The notes beneath the pieces are model-generated. The model saw nothing but the letters and a program-made list of their open reading frames with translations. It had not been told where the DNA came from and searched no databases. This document shows positions 25,002 to 33,305 of a stretch of 64,000 nucleotides of DNA, in pieces (the stretch's first letter is position 1; every line of letters begins with the position of its first letter). Made by a program: the position numbers and the translations under genes. This DNA comes from an uncultured Eubacteriales bacterium (lineage in GTDB: Bacteria; Bacillota; Clostridia; Lachnospirales; Lachnospiraceae): assembly GCA_949294665.1 (NCBI GenBank), contig CASFID010000061.1, positions 43,150 through 107,149 of the forward strand, read 5' to 3'.

Positions 25002-25053
25002 TATTGTATTAGTAATTTAATACAATAATACGGGACGTGCAGATAATTGTCAA
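25002..25053 (-). promoter_or_regulatory. Promoter with a 10-bp-arm operator for the ABC exporter
   Basis: Minus strand: -35 TTGACA (25048-25053), 17-bp spacer, -10 TATTAT (25025-25030). A perfect inverted repeat TATTGTATTA-N6-TAATACAATA (25002-25027) overlaps the -10 and the predicted start. This is the placing of a repressor; GntR/YtrA-type repressors often control such ABC pairs, but no regulator gene is next to it. Confidence 0.72.
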
Positions 25054-25064
25054 TGTAATTTTTG

Positions 25065-25928
25065 TTAAATTTCGTAAAATTTCATGAGCGCCTGGGTCCC
25101 CAGTTCGCCGTATCCTTCTGCCTCCAGTTCCTCGCAGTCCGCGAGCACCTGACTGAGCACGACCAGATCCAGGCCGCTTCTGTTCGCCTCTATGAGCGCC
25201 AGCTTCATATCTTTTATAAAGTGCTTCATAAAAAATCCCGGCGCGTAATCATCCGCAATGATCTTTGGCGCAAATGTGTCAAACTGTCTGCTCCCGGCCG
25301 CCCCTGATGCGACTGACCGGACGAACGTATCCAGATCCAGGCCCTTTTCTTTCGCATAGGCGAGCGCCTCACACACACCGGAAAGAGTGCCCGCGATCAT
25401 GATCTGGTTCGCCAGCTTGCAGTGCTGTCCGCATCCGGCCTTTCCCTCGTAGTTGATGTTCTCTCCCATCGCCTCGAACAGCCCGCGGCAGGCATCGTAA
25501 TCTTCCCGGTCGCCTCCCACAAGGATAGAAAGAGTGCCCGCTTTCGCGCCGGCGTCTCCGCCTGTAACAGGAGCGTCCAGGACATGAAATCCTCGCTTTT
25601 TCCCTTCTTCGTACAGTTTTTCTGCGATCTGAGGGCTTGTCGTCGTCATATCGATAAGATATGCGCCTTCTTCCGCGCTGTCCAGTATATTCCCGCTGTC
25701 AAAATATACTTCTTCCACATCTTTCGGAAAGCCGACGATCGTGATAACGGCCTCGCACCCTTTCACGCACTCTCCGATCGATCCGTGGAAAACAGCTCCC
25801 TCACTTATCACGTCTTCAACTTTTGCTCTTGTACGGGCATAAATATGGAGCTCATACCCCGCTTTCATGAGATTGCGCACCATGGATTTTCCCATGATGC
25901 CGACTCCGATAAATCCGATCTTCTTCAT
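25065..25928 (-). CDS. NAD(P)-dependent 3-hydroxyacid dehydrogenase (GarR/3-hydroxyisobutyrate type)
   Basis: About 287 residues from MKKIGFIGVGIMG (GGAGGG upstream; the longer frame is discarded). Rossmann motif GFIGVGIMGKSMVRNL at the N-terminus, substrate motif DAPVTGGDAGAKAGTLS, and the catalytic Lys in GCGQHCKLANQI. The family reduces tartronate semialdehyde or oxidises 3-hydroxyisobutyrate and similar acids with NAD(P). The exact substrate is not decided by sequence or neighbours. It follows the beta-helix gene by 31 bp, so the two may be co-transcribed. Confidence 0.88.
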   Translation of the reverse strand: MKKIGFIGVGIMGKSMVRNLMKAGYELHIYARTRAKVEDVISEGAVFHGSIGECVKGCEAVITIVGFPKDVEEVYFDSGNILDSAEEGAYLIDMTTTSPQIAEKLYEEGKKRGFHVLDAPVTGGDAGAKAGTLSILVGGDREDYDACRGLFEAMGENINYEGKAGCGQHCKLANQIMIAGTLSGVCEALAYAKEKGLDLDTFVRSVASGAAGSRQFDTFAPKIIADDYAPGFFMKHFIKDMKLALIEANRSGLDLVVLSQVLADCEELEAEGYGELGTQALMKFYEI

Positions 25929-25959
25929 GGCGTCCCTCCTGTTTGATCTTCTCCTCCGT

Positions 25960-26631
25960 TTAATCTTCTCTCTTCTTAACGACTTCGCCCTGTTTCTTAT
26001 AGATACTGTCTCCCGGGACATATCCCCTTACGGAGGACAGAGGATAGATATTGCTGTGACTTCCCACGACTGTACCCGGATTGAGGACGCTGCCGCAGCC
26101 CACTTCCACTTCGTCGCCGAGCATGGCGCCGAACTTCTTCATGCCTGTCTCGATATTTCCCTCCGGAGTCTTGACAACGACCAGTTTTTTATCTGATTTT
26201 ACATTGGATGTAATGGAGCCTGCGCCCATGTGGGACTTGTATCCGAGGATGGAATCCCCGACATAATTGTAATGCGGGACCTGTACCTTATTGAACAGTA
26301 TCACGTTCTTAAGTTCTGTGGAATTCCCCACCACAGCCCCCTCTCCGACGATGGCGTTTCCTCTGATAAACGCGCAGTGGCGCACCTCTGCGTCCTTTCC
26401 GATGATGGCCGGACCGTTGATAAAAGCGGTAGGAGCCACCTTTGCAGATCTTGCGATCCAGATGTTTTCGCCCCGTTTCTCATAGTCTTCCCCGCTCAGT
26501 GTGTTTCCAAGCTCCACGATAAACCCGCTGATCTTCGGCAGCACTTCCCACGGATAGGTGGCTCCTTCGAAGATATCTTTTGCGATGGTCTCCTCAAGTG
26601 TATAGAGCTCTTTTACTGTCAATGCTTCCAT
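25960..26631 (-). CDS. Left-handed beta-helix sugar-nucleotide transferase-like protein
   Basis: About 223 residues from MEALTVKELY. An N-terminal helical part is followed by hexapeptide repeats (for example APTAFINGPAIIGKDAEVRH, AIVGEGAVVGNSTELKN), as in the C-terminal acetyltransferase half of GlmU-type enzymes and sugar-1-phosphate nucleotidylyltransferases. There is no nucleotidylyltransferase domain, so it is a stand-alone helix protein. Clostridia annotate such proteins as UDP-N-acetylglucosamine pyrophosphorylase-like; acyl transfer is more likely than nucleotidyl transfer, though unproven. Confidence 0.75.
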   Translation of the reverse strand: MEALTVKELYTLEETIAKDIFEGATYPWEVLPKISGFIVELGNTLSGEDYEKRGENIWIARSAKVAPTAFINGPAIIGKDAEVRHCAFIRGNAIVGEGAVVGNSTELKNVILFNKVQVPHYNYVGDSILGYKSHMGAGSITSNVKSDKKLVVVKTPEGNIETGMKKFGAMLGDEVEVGCGSVLNPGTVVGSHSNIYPLSSVRGYVPGDSIYKKQGEVVKKRED

Positions 26632-26654
26632 TTGCTGATCTTCCTTTCCGCCGG

Positions 26655-28730
26655 TCACCGGCTCTTTTTATAATATCCTGCCGCTTTGTCATAGCAGGCT
26701 CTTAGCTGCTGCTGATTGTTCAGCCCTTTTACGCCCTCCGTCCGACTGGTGATAAAATCGTCCAGTTTCTTCATGTATTCATCCGGCGTGATGCTTCCTT
26801 CCGCCACATAAGTAAGTCCTTTCTCCCAGCTCGCTGTAAGCTCCGGGTTCAGAAGAGACCGGATGGAGTTGTACACAACGTCATATATCATCTCTCCCTG
26901 GAGCGTGGGAGTGATGACCTGTGTCTTCTTGTTCAGTCTTAGATATTTTATGTGGATGAGTTTCTTCAAGATCTCGGCCCGGGTGGCGCTCGTACCGATC
27001 CCGCTGCCCTTTATCTGTGCGCGCAGTTCTTCGTCTTCGATGAGCTGTCCCGCGTTCTCCATTGCAAGGATGATGGAACCGGAGTTATATCTCTTCGGCG
27101 GAGACGTCTCTCCCTCCTTGATATCCAATGCCTTTACCTCGAGCACAGCGCCTTTTTTCATTGTCTTTATCACTTCAAAGAGTGCCGTGTCAGGCGCCTG
27201 GTCCTGTGTCTGTCCGTCATCTGTCCCTGCTTCGCCCTCCGCCGCGCCGTTGCTCTTGTCCGGAGCCTTTCCTGCGCGCTTTGGCCGGGGAACCCCCGTC
27301 ACTTTCAGGTATCCTTCTTCTGCCAGTACCTTGAAGCCGGAGAAGAAACTTTCTTCGCGCATCTTCGACACGATCGATACTTTCTGATATACCGCCGGAG
27401 GATAGAAAATACTCAGGAACCGCCTTACGATCAGATCGTATATCTTTCGGGACGTCTCCGTGACCGATCGAAGGGCAGGGAGTCCCTGGCCTGTCGGTAT
27501 GATCGCATAATGGTCCGTGATCTGCTTATCATTGACATATCTTGTCTTCGCCAGATTCCGGTAACTTCCGGATTCCTGGATCTCTTTAAGGTAAGGGACT
27601 GCCGCCTCATATTTTGACAGTCCTTTCAGGTTTCGGCCGATTTCCTTTGCGACCGCGCCTGACAGCACCCTGGCGTCCGTTCTCGGATATGTCACAAGCT
27701 TTTTTTCATATAGTTCCTGAACGATTCGGAGCGTCTCGTCGGGACTGATCTTGAACCTCTTCGAGCAGTCGTTCTGAAGTTCTGCAAGATTGTACAGAAG
27801 AGGCGGATTCTTCTTCTCCTTTTTCTTCTCAACAGATTCTATCACACAGGAGAGAGGCTGCTCCTCTGAGAGATATTCGATGAGTTCCCGGGCTTTTTCC
27901 TTTTTTTTGAATCCATTCTCCTTGTAGAGATCTCCTGAGCAGATGATATCCCCGTTCTCTTTGACTTCCACATAACGGGAACCCCTGACCGCTCTCCACT
28001 CTCCCTCGAAACTCCCTCCCGGCGTCCCGATAGCGCTCACCACACGATAGAACGGCGTCTTGACAAACTCCCGGATCTCCCGCTCCCTTCTCACCACCAT
28101 TCCAAGCACGCATGTCATAACGCGCCCTACGGATATAACGGCATATTGTGTCTTAAGGTAACCGGAAATGCTGTTCCCGTACTTGAGCGTCAGCAGGCGG
28201 GAGAAGTTGATCCCCATCAGATAGTCCTCTTTTGCCCGGAGATAGGCAGATGAGCTTAAATTGTCATACTCCGACAGATCTTTCGCCTCGCGTATCCCCC
28301 GCAGTATCTCCTCCTCTGTCTGAGAGTCGATCCATACCCTCCGGCGCTTCTTCCCGCTTACGTGCGCTTCCTGCTCGACAAGGCGATAGATATATTCTCC
28401 CTCCCGCCCTGAATCGGTACACACATAGATCGTATCCACGTCTTCCCTGTTCAGAATGCCGCTGACGATCCGAAACTGTTTTGATACTGCCGGGATCACC
28501 TCGTATCGGAACTGTTCCGGGATAAACGGAAGCGTCTGAAGACTCCATTTCTTGAGCGCAGGATCATACGCTTCGGGATAGCTCATCGTCACGAGATGAC
28601 CGACACACCATGTCACGATCGCTTCCTCCGACTCCAGATACCCGTCTCCTCTTCTTGTTTTTAATTTTAATGCTTTCGCGAATTCCTGAGCCACACTGGG
28701 CTTCTCCGCAATATAAACTGATTTTCCCAT
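26655..28730 (-). CDS. topB: DNA topoisomerase III
   Basis: About 691 residues from MGKSVYIAEKPSVAQEFA. Type IA topoisomerase that relaxes and decatenates DNA. The Toprim domain is at the N-terminus with acidic motif VCTDSGREGEYIYR; the active-site Tyr is in LVTYPRTDARVLS. Length matches chromosomal Firmicutes TopB and also copies carried by conjugative elements; here the neighbours are chromosomal metabolic genes. A Ser/Pro/Gly-rich insertion (about residues 510-550) is the only odd point. No good ribosome site is visible before the ATG. Confidence 0.93.
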   Translation of the reverse strand: MGKSVYIAEKPSVAQEFAKALKLKTRRGDGYLESEEAIVTWCVGHLVTMSYPEAYDPALKKWSLQTLPFIPEQFRYEVIPAVSKQFRIVSGILNREDVDTIYVCTDSGREGEYIYRLVEQEAHVSGKKRRRVWIDSQTEEEILRGIREAKDLSEYDNLSSSAYLRAKEDYLMGINFSRLLTLKYGNSISGYLKTQYAVISVGRVMTCVLGMVVRREREIREFVKTPFYRVVSAIGTPGGSFEGEWRAVRGSRYVEVKENGDIICSGDLYKENGFKKKEKARELIEYLSEEQPLSCVIESVEKKKEKKNPPLLYNLAELQNDCSKRFKISPDETLRIVQELYEKKLVTYPRTDARVLSGAVAKEIGRNLKGLSKYEAAVPYLKEIQESGSYRNLAKTRYVNDKQITDHYAIIPTGQGLPALRSVTETSRKIYDLIVRRFLSIFYPPAVYQKVSIVSKMREESFFSGFKVLAEEGYLKVTGVPRPKRAGKAPDKSNGAAEGEAGTDDGQTQDQAPDTALFEVIKTMKKGAVLEVKALDIKEGETSPPKRYNSGSIILAMENAGQLIEDEELRAQIKGSGIGTSATRAEILKKLIHIKYLRLNKKTQVITPTLQGEMIYDVVYNSIRSLLNPELTASWEKGLTYVAEGSITPDEYMKKLDDFITSRTEGVKGLNNQQQLRACYDKAAGYYKKSR

Positions 28731-28835
28731 AGATGTCTGATCTATTCCCGCCTGTTCTCTTTTCTCAGCGGAGCAGTTCAGCCATGCATGCATCGTACGC
28801 TGCCGCATGGCTGAAACCGTCTGCCGTCTTTATCT

Positions 28836-29882
28836 TTAATCCGTCAGAAAACGATACGCAGTCCGAGTGTCATATTTCTCGCCCTTCCTGCAGATCGGCC
28901 CCGGGAAATTGTCGTGGTGGATGGCGTCCGGATAATACTGTGTCTCAAGACACACAGCGCTTCTCTTTATGTAGGACACACCGCCTTTCCCGGGTTCGTT
29001 GTCGAGGAAATTCGCCGTGTACATCTGCACACCCGGCAGATCTGTGTACACTTCCATTTTTATCCCGCTCTTGTCTGACGCTACTTCTGCCACTTTATCA
29101 AATCTGCCGCCATTTTTCAATACCCAGTTGTGATCGTATCCGCCGCCGAACTGAAGTGGTTCATAGTCGGCGTCGATCTCTTCACCGAGTAATCTGCCGG
29201 AACGGAAATCCATCGGCGTGCCCTCCACGCTCCTGATCTCTCCGGTCGGGATGGACTGTTCGTCAGCCGGGGTAAACGAATCCGCATGGAGCGTTACCGT
29301 GTGACCGAGCACTGTTCCGCTGTCATGACCGTTTAAGTTAAAATAACTGTGGTTCGTCATATTAATGATCGTATCCTGATCCGGAACAGCCTCATAATGG
29401 ATATTCAGCGTGTTCCTGTCGTCCAGTTCATATGTCACATGCATGTCGAGCGCCCCCGGATATCCCTGGTCTCCGTCCGGACTGTGGAGCAGGAATGTGA
29501 TCCTGTCTGCAAGACGCTCTTTCACTTCCCATATCCTCTTCTGATAATAGTCGTATCCGCTGTGGAGGTTATTGCCGTTGTCGTTCTTATCCAGCTCATA
29601 TTTCACGCCGTTGATCTCGATCTGGGCTCCGCCGATCCGGTTGGCATTCCTCCCCACCGTTGCTCCGAAGCCGCCGTCGCCGCGCTCATATCCCGCAGCG
29701 TCGTCATAACCGTGCACCACATCGATAAGTTTTCCGTCTTTATCCGGAACGAACAGACGCACCAGAGTCGCACCGAAATCGGATATATATGCTTTCATGC
29801 CGTTTTCGTTCTCAAGCATATACAGATACGCGTCTCTTCCGTCCTTTGCTTTCCCGAATCCTGTCACTGTCTGATCTTTCAT
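28836..29882 (-). CDS. galM: Aldose 1-epimerase (mutarotase)
   Basis: About 348 residues from MKDQTVTGFGKAKDG, with AGGAGG 8 bp upstream. Interconverts alpha and beta anomers of galactose/glucose, feeding the Leloir pathway. Family residues: His in NNLHSGYDYY, catalytic His in TNHSYFNLNG, and the Glu base in CLETQYYPDAIHH. Cytoplasmic, no signal peptide. It stands between topB (105 bp) and the aldo/keto reductase, from which a terminator separates it. Confidence 0.95.
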   Translation of the reverse strand: MKDQTVTGFGKAKDGRDAYLYMLENENGMKAYISDFGATLVRLFVPDKDGKLIDVVHGYDDAAGYERGDGGFGATVGRNANRIGGAQIEINGVKYELDKNDNGNNLHSGYDYYQKRIWEVKERLADRITFLLHSPDGDQGYPGALDMHVTYELDDRNTLNIHYEAVPDQDTIINMTNHSYFNLNGHDSGTVLGHTVTLHADSFTPADEQSIPTGEIRSVEGTPMDFRSGRLLGEEIDADYEPLQFGGGYDHNWVLKNGGRFDKVAEVASDKSGIKMEVYTDLPGVQMYTANFLDNEPGKGGVSYIKRSAVCLETQYYPDAIHHDNFPGPICRKGEKYDTRTAYRFLTD

Positions 29883-29961
29883 CTTAATCTCCTCCTGTTT
29901 CAAACCTTATTCTATTTTAAGACAGAACTCCTGCTCTGTCCATGGTTTTTGTACATACAAA

Positions 29962-29992
29962 GAGTGGAAACGGCGCTCTGCCGTTTCCACTC
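29962..29992 (-). terminator. Terminator after aldo/keto reductase
   Basis: Perfect 13-bp stem GAGTGGAAACGGC / GCCGTTTCCACTC with a 5-nt loop, 9 bp beyond the reductase stop. On the minus strand it is followed by TTTGTATG, a weak T-run. Confidence 0.7.
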
Positions 29993-30000
29993 CATTTCTC

Positions 30001-31038
30001 TTAGTCTTCCCAGCCTTTGATATGTCCGTCCAGATCCCAGAGATCTTTCCAGCTCTTTGCTCCCGGCCACAGGAATACCTGTCCTTTCACAAGACGGCAG
30101 TTCTTATCGGCCTTTCTTATTTTCTCCATCTCTTCCTCTGTGAGCGGATCTTCTGTCACGCACTTGAGGTTGTCAAGATACTGTTTCGGCTTTACGGAAA
30201 ACGGGATCGGTATCTGTCCGTTCTGCACCGCCCATTTCAGGCAGATGATCGCCGGATGTACATTGTGGGCTTTCGCCGCTTCAACGATCTCCGGCAGTTC
30301 CATATCCGACACATCTTCCGCTGTCCGGTCTCTCTCGGGACGGGACGGGGAGCCGAGCGGGCAGTACCCGATCGGCACGATATTGTGCTCCCGAACATAT
30401 TGGAACAGTTCCGGCTGCTGGAATCCCGGATGCAGTTCCATCTCGATCGCCGCCGGCTGGATCCTGCACTGCGGCAGGACGAGCTCCAGTTTCGGTATCG
30501 TCATATTGGACATACCGATATGCTTCACTTTTCCGTCCTCGATCAGCTGCTCGCACTGTCTCCACACTGCCATGAACTCGTCCGCAAAGAACGGGCGGGA
30601 ATCCGGATTCCTTGAATCTCCGTCGCATCCCGGCGCATGATAGTTCGGAAACGGCCAGTGCACGAGGTACAGATCGAGATAATCAAGTCCAAGGTCTTTC
30701 AGACTCTTGTTGCAGGAGCTTATGACCTCTCCGTCGCCGTGCATGTCATTCCAGACCTTCCCGGTGATAAACAGCTCTTCCCTTGTCACGACCTTGTCGT
30801 CAAACAGTTTCTTCAGCGTTGCACCGATCTCTTTCTCATTCTGGTATACGCTTGCACAGTCGATCAGCCGGTAACCTCCGCATACTGCTCCGTATACTGC
30901 ATCTGATATCTCCTGTGCGCCGTATTTGTCTGATCCGAATGTGCCGATACCGAGAGCCGGTATCTCGCAGCCCGTATACAGGACTCGCTTCGGCACAGCT
31001 TTGGGATCAACATAACCTGTGATTTCTTTGATATCCAT
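30001..31038 (-). CDS. Aldo/keto reductase
   Basis: 345 residues, one TIM-barrel. Catalytic tetrad is visible: Asp and Tyr in YRLIDCASVYQNE, Lys in FITGKVWND, and His in YLVHWPFPN. NADPH-binding end IPIPFSVKPKQYL. Reduces sugar or other aldehydes and ketones. It follows a zinc alcohol dehydrogenase by 56 bp on the same strand, and the pair is divergent from an AraC regulator, which suggests joint use on one polyol or sugar-derived substrate. The substrate cannot be named. Confidence 0.9.
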   Translation of the reverse strand: MDIKEITGYVDPKAVPKRVLYTGCEIPALGIGTFGSDKYGAQEISDAVYGAVCGGYRLIDCASVYQNEKEIGATLKKLFDDKVVTREELFITGKVWNDMHGDGEVISSCNKSLKDLGLDYLDLYLVHWPFPNYHAPGCDGDSRNPDSRPFFADEFMAVWRQCEQLIEDGKVKHIGMSNMTIPKLELVLPQCRIQPAAIEMELHPGFQQPELFQYVREHNIVPIGYCPLGSPSRPERDRTAEDVSDMELPEIVEAAKAHNVHPAIICLKWAVQNGQIPIPFSVKPKQYLDNLKCVTEDPLTEEEMEKIRKADKNCRLVKGQVFLWPGAKSWKDLWDLDGHIKGWED

Positions 31039-31094
31039 ATGTTTTTACAGCCTCTTTCTAATGCTCTGTTTCACTTGATCTGTGTTACTGCCGC

Positions 31095-32174
31095 CTACTC
31101 GTTCTGGTCTCCGAAGATGACGGCCACCTTGCCGCAGTCGCCCTTTGCCATGAGCTGGTAAGCCTCTCCCGCTTTCTCGATCGGGAACTCATGTGTGATA
31201 AGGTCTTCCGGATGGATACCCCATCTTACAAGGCGCTCTACCAGTTCCTCCATTCTCCACAGACTTGTCACCCATGATCCGTAGATCGTCTTCTGGCCGT
31301 GGATGATATCCGGACTCGGGTTAAACGTACATGTTCCGCCTTCTCCGACGAATGCGATCCTGCCTCTGTCTCTCGTCGCGCGGATGGCCAGCTGTCTTGC
31401 AGAGTCATTGGCGCTTGCGTCGATCGCGCGCTCTACGCCGTTGCCGCCTGTTGCTTTAAGGATCTGCTCAAGAGTGTCTTCACCCGGTGCGAACACTTCG
31501 TCGACAAGGTTTAATTTCTTCGCAAGCTCGATCCTGTATGAATTCATCTCAACACCGATCAGATGGTTCGCTCCCATCGCCTTCGCGAGCATGAGCGCCG
31601 CCAGGCCGACCGGGCCGAGGCCTGTTACGAGTACGGCGTCGTTTCCGCTGATCCCGATCTTCTCGATCGCTTCATATACTGTTCCGAATCCGCACGCTAC
31701 CTGAGCGCCGTCCTTATATGTAAGCTCGTCCGGAAGAGCGACCAGATCTTTTTCCTCTGCAAGGATGTAGGGAGCCATTCCTCCATTCCTCTGCCAGCCG
31801 TATGCGCGGCGGAACGGGCTTTTACAGGAAATGTAATAACCTCTCCGGCAGTCGTTGCACACACCGCATCCTGAGATGTGATAGACGATCACGCGGTCGC
31901 CCTTCTTAAATCTGCGAAGGCCCTCGCCCTCTTCAACGATCACGCCGCAGGGCTCGTGTCCTGCCACCATGCCGGGGATATATCCTTCTGCTCCTTTGCC
32001 TGTATGCTCTCTGTAGATACAACGGATATCACTGCCGCAGATCGTGGTTGCCTTTGTCTGGATCAGAACCTCGCCATGCCCCGGTTTCGGGATCTCGAAT
32101 TCTTTCATCTCAACCGAGCTGTTGCCGGGAAGAGTAGCTCCGATCATTGTCTTTGGAATCATTTTTACGCCCAT
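31095..32174 (-). CDS. Zinc-dependent medium-chain alcohol/polyol dehydrogenase
   Basis: 359 residues. MDR family: catalytic zinc ligands in TICGSDIR and AGHEPCG, a structural zinc cluster (CGVCNDCRRGYYISC), and NAD(P)-binding GLGPVGLAALMLA. Family members oxidise sugar alcohols, threonine or other secondary alcohols. Its promoter region is shared with the AraC regulator on the opposite strand, so this is probably the regulated first gene of the dehydrogenase-reductase operon. AGGAGG lies ahead of the ATG. Confidence 0.9.
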   Translation of the reverse strand: MGVKMIPKTMIGATLPGNSSVEMKEFEIPKPGHGEVLIQTKATTICGSDIRCIYREHTGKGAEGYIPGMVAGHEPCGVIVEEGEGLRRFKKGDRVIVYHISGCGVCNDCRRGYYISCKSPFRRAYGWQRNGGMAPYILAEEKDLVALPDELTYKDGAQVACGFGTVYEAIEKIGISGNDAVLVTGLGPVGLAALMLAKAMGANHLIGVEMNSYRIELAKKLNLVDEVFAPGEDTLEQILKATGGNGVERAIDASANDSARQLAIRATRDRGRIAFVGEGGTCTFNPSPDIIHGQKTIYGSWVTSLWRMEELVERLVRWGIHPEDLITHEFPIEKAGEAYQLMAKGDCGKVAVIFGDQNE

Positions 32175-32215
32175 TGTCTTACCTCCTGTTTATTGATGTT
32201 TGTTTCTATGGTTCC

Positions 32216-32279
32216 ATTATATCAGAATGAAAAGTAAGTATAAGAGAATACAGCGACAAAAGAGAAAATTTGATGTCGC
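32216..32279. promoter_or_regulatory. Divergent control region of dehydrogenase operon and AraC regulator
   Basis: The minus strand carries -10 TATAAT (32216-32221) with a poor -35 TTATAC 16 bp upstream, as expected for an activated promoter. Just upstream is an inverted repeat GCGACA (32253-32258) / TGTCGC (32274-32279), a candidate AraC-type operator. Confidence 0.5.
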
Positions 32280-32420
32280 ATCAGCGAAGATTTTTGTGTA
32301 TTTCCCGAAGATATCTGTTGTCTCTGCGCGGAAACAGGATTATAATCTTAGTAAATACATGATGTAACGCACAAAAGAATGCGTATCCTCACAGGATGCA
32401 GCCGAAAGGAGTGTTGGAGA

Positions 32421-33302
32421 ATGCAGGAAGCTGACAGCAGAATCGGAAAATTTTATGATAAGATCGATCTTTCCTTTCCCGTCGGAAATATCCGCTGCCA
32501 TGCACTCAAGTTTTCCTTTGAGCGCCTGGAGCGTTCTTTCCCAAGCCACAGCCACAGCAATAACAGTTGGGAGATCCATTATATTCCTTATGGTAAAGGA
32601 ACGATCACACTCGATCACGAGATCTGCCGGGTAGGTCCCGGCTCTTTTTTCATAAACGGCCCGCACATGGAACACTCCCAGACTCCGGACGTCAGAGATC
32701 CTATGACCGAATACTGTATCTATCTGAAATTTGATCCAAAGAGCCGCCCTCTTATCCAGAAGCAGAATCCGGAATATCTCAACTACTTTTTTGAGACAGA
32801 TAAATATGTGGGCTCAGACAAACAGAATATGCATCCGCTGATGCAGTTTCTCTTTAAGGAGCTTGAGAATAAGGACATCGGCTACCACTCTCTTCTTGCC
32901 TCTTTACTTACCCAGCTCATCGTGCTTGTCGTGCGCAACCTGGACCTGCCGGGAAAGAAAGAGCCGGCGGCGGAATCCTCCGTCGCCGACCGCAGCTATC
33001 TTATCGTAGAAGAGTCCTTTCTGTATGAATATCAGGACCTGACGCTGGACAAACTCGCCTCGCGCCTGGGCCTGAGCCACCGGCAGACCGAGCGGCTTCT
33101 GCAGAAGCACTACGGCAGGACATTTCTCCAGAAGAAATTCGAGGCCAAGATGTCAGCCGCCCTTCCGCTGCTCGAGGATCTCTCCAACAGCATCACAGAT
33201 ATCTCAATGATGCTCGGATATTCGTCTGTGGAGCATTTCTCGGCGGCTTTCCGGCGGTATTACGGTATGTCCGCGCGGGAATGGCGCAGGCGCTGCACAT
33301 AA
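32421..33302 (+). CDS. AraC-family transcriptional regulator with cupin sensor
   Basis: About 293 residues from MQEADSRIGK, with GGAG upstream; an earlier in-frame start is less likely. N-terminal cupin domain (PSHSHSNNSWEIHYIPYG) for sugar or other small ligand, then two C-terminal helix-turn-helix motifs (LTLDKLASRLGLSHRQTERLL; ITDISMMLGYSSVEHFSAAF, both in part). Divergent from the alcohol dehydrogenase/aldo-keto reductase operon, which it most likely activates. Ends 3 bp from the ppk stop on the other strand. Confidence 0.9.
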   Translation: MQEADSRIGKFYDKIDLSFPVGNIRCHALKFSFERLERSFPSHSHSNNSWEIHYIPYGKGTITLDHEICRVGPGSFFINGPHMEHSQTPDVRDPMTEYCIYLKFDPKSRPLIQKQNPEYLNYFFETDKYVGSDKQNMHPLMQFLFKELENKDIGYHSLLASLLTQLIVLVVRNLDLPGKKEPAAESSVADRSYLIVEESFLYEYQDLTLDKLASRLGLSHRQTERLLQKHYGRTFLQKKFEAKMSAALPLLEDLSNSITDISMMLGYSSVEHFSAAFRRYYGMSAREWRRRCT

Positions 33303-33305
33303 GCG

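Noticed and set aside
26655-28730. topB as part of the conjugative element
   Set aside because: Tn1549-type elements often carry a topoisomerase III, but this gene is 20 kb from the element among chromosomal metabolic genes.
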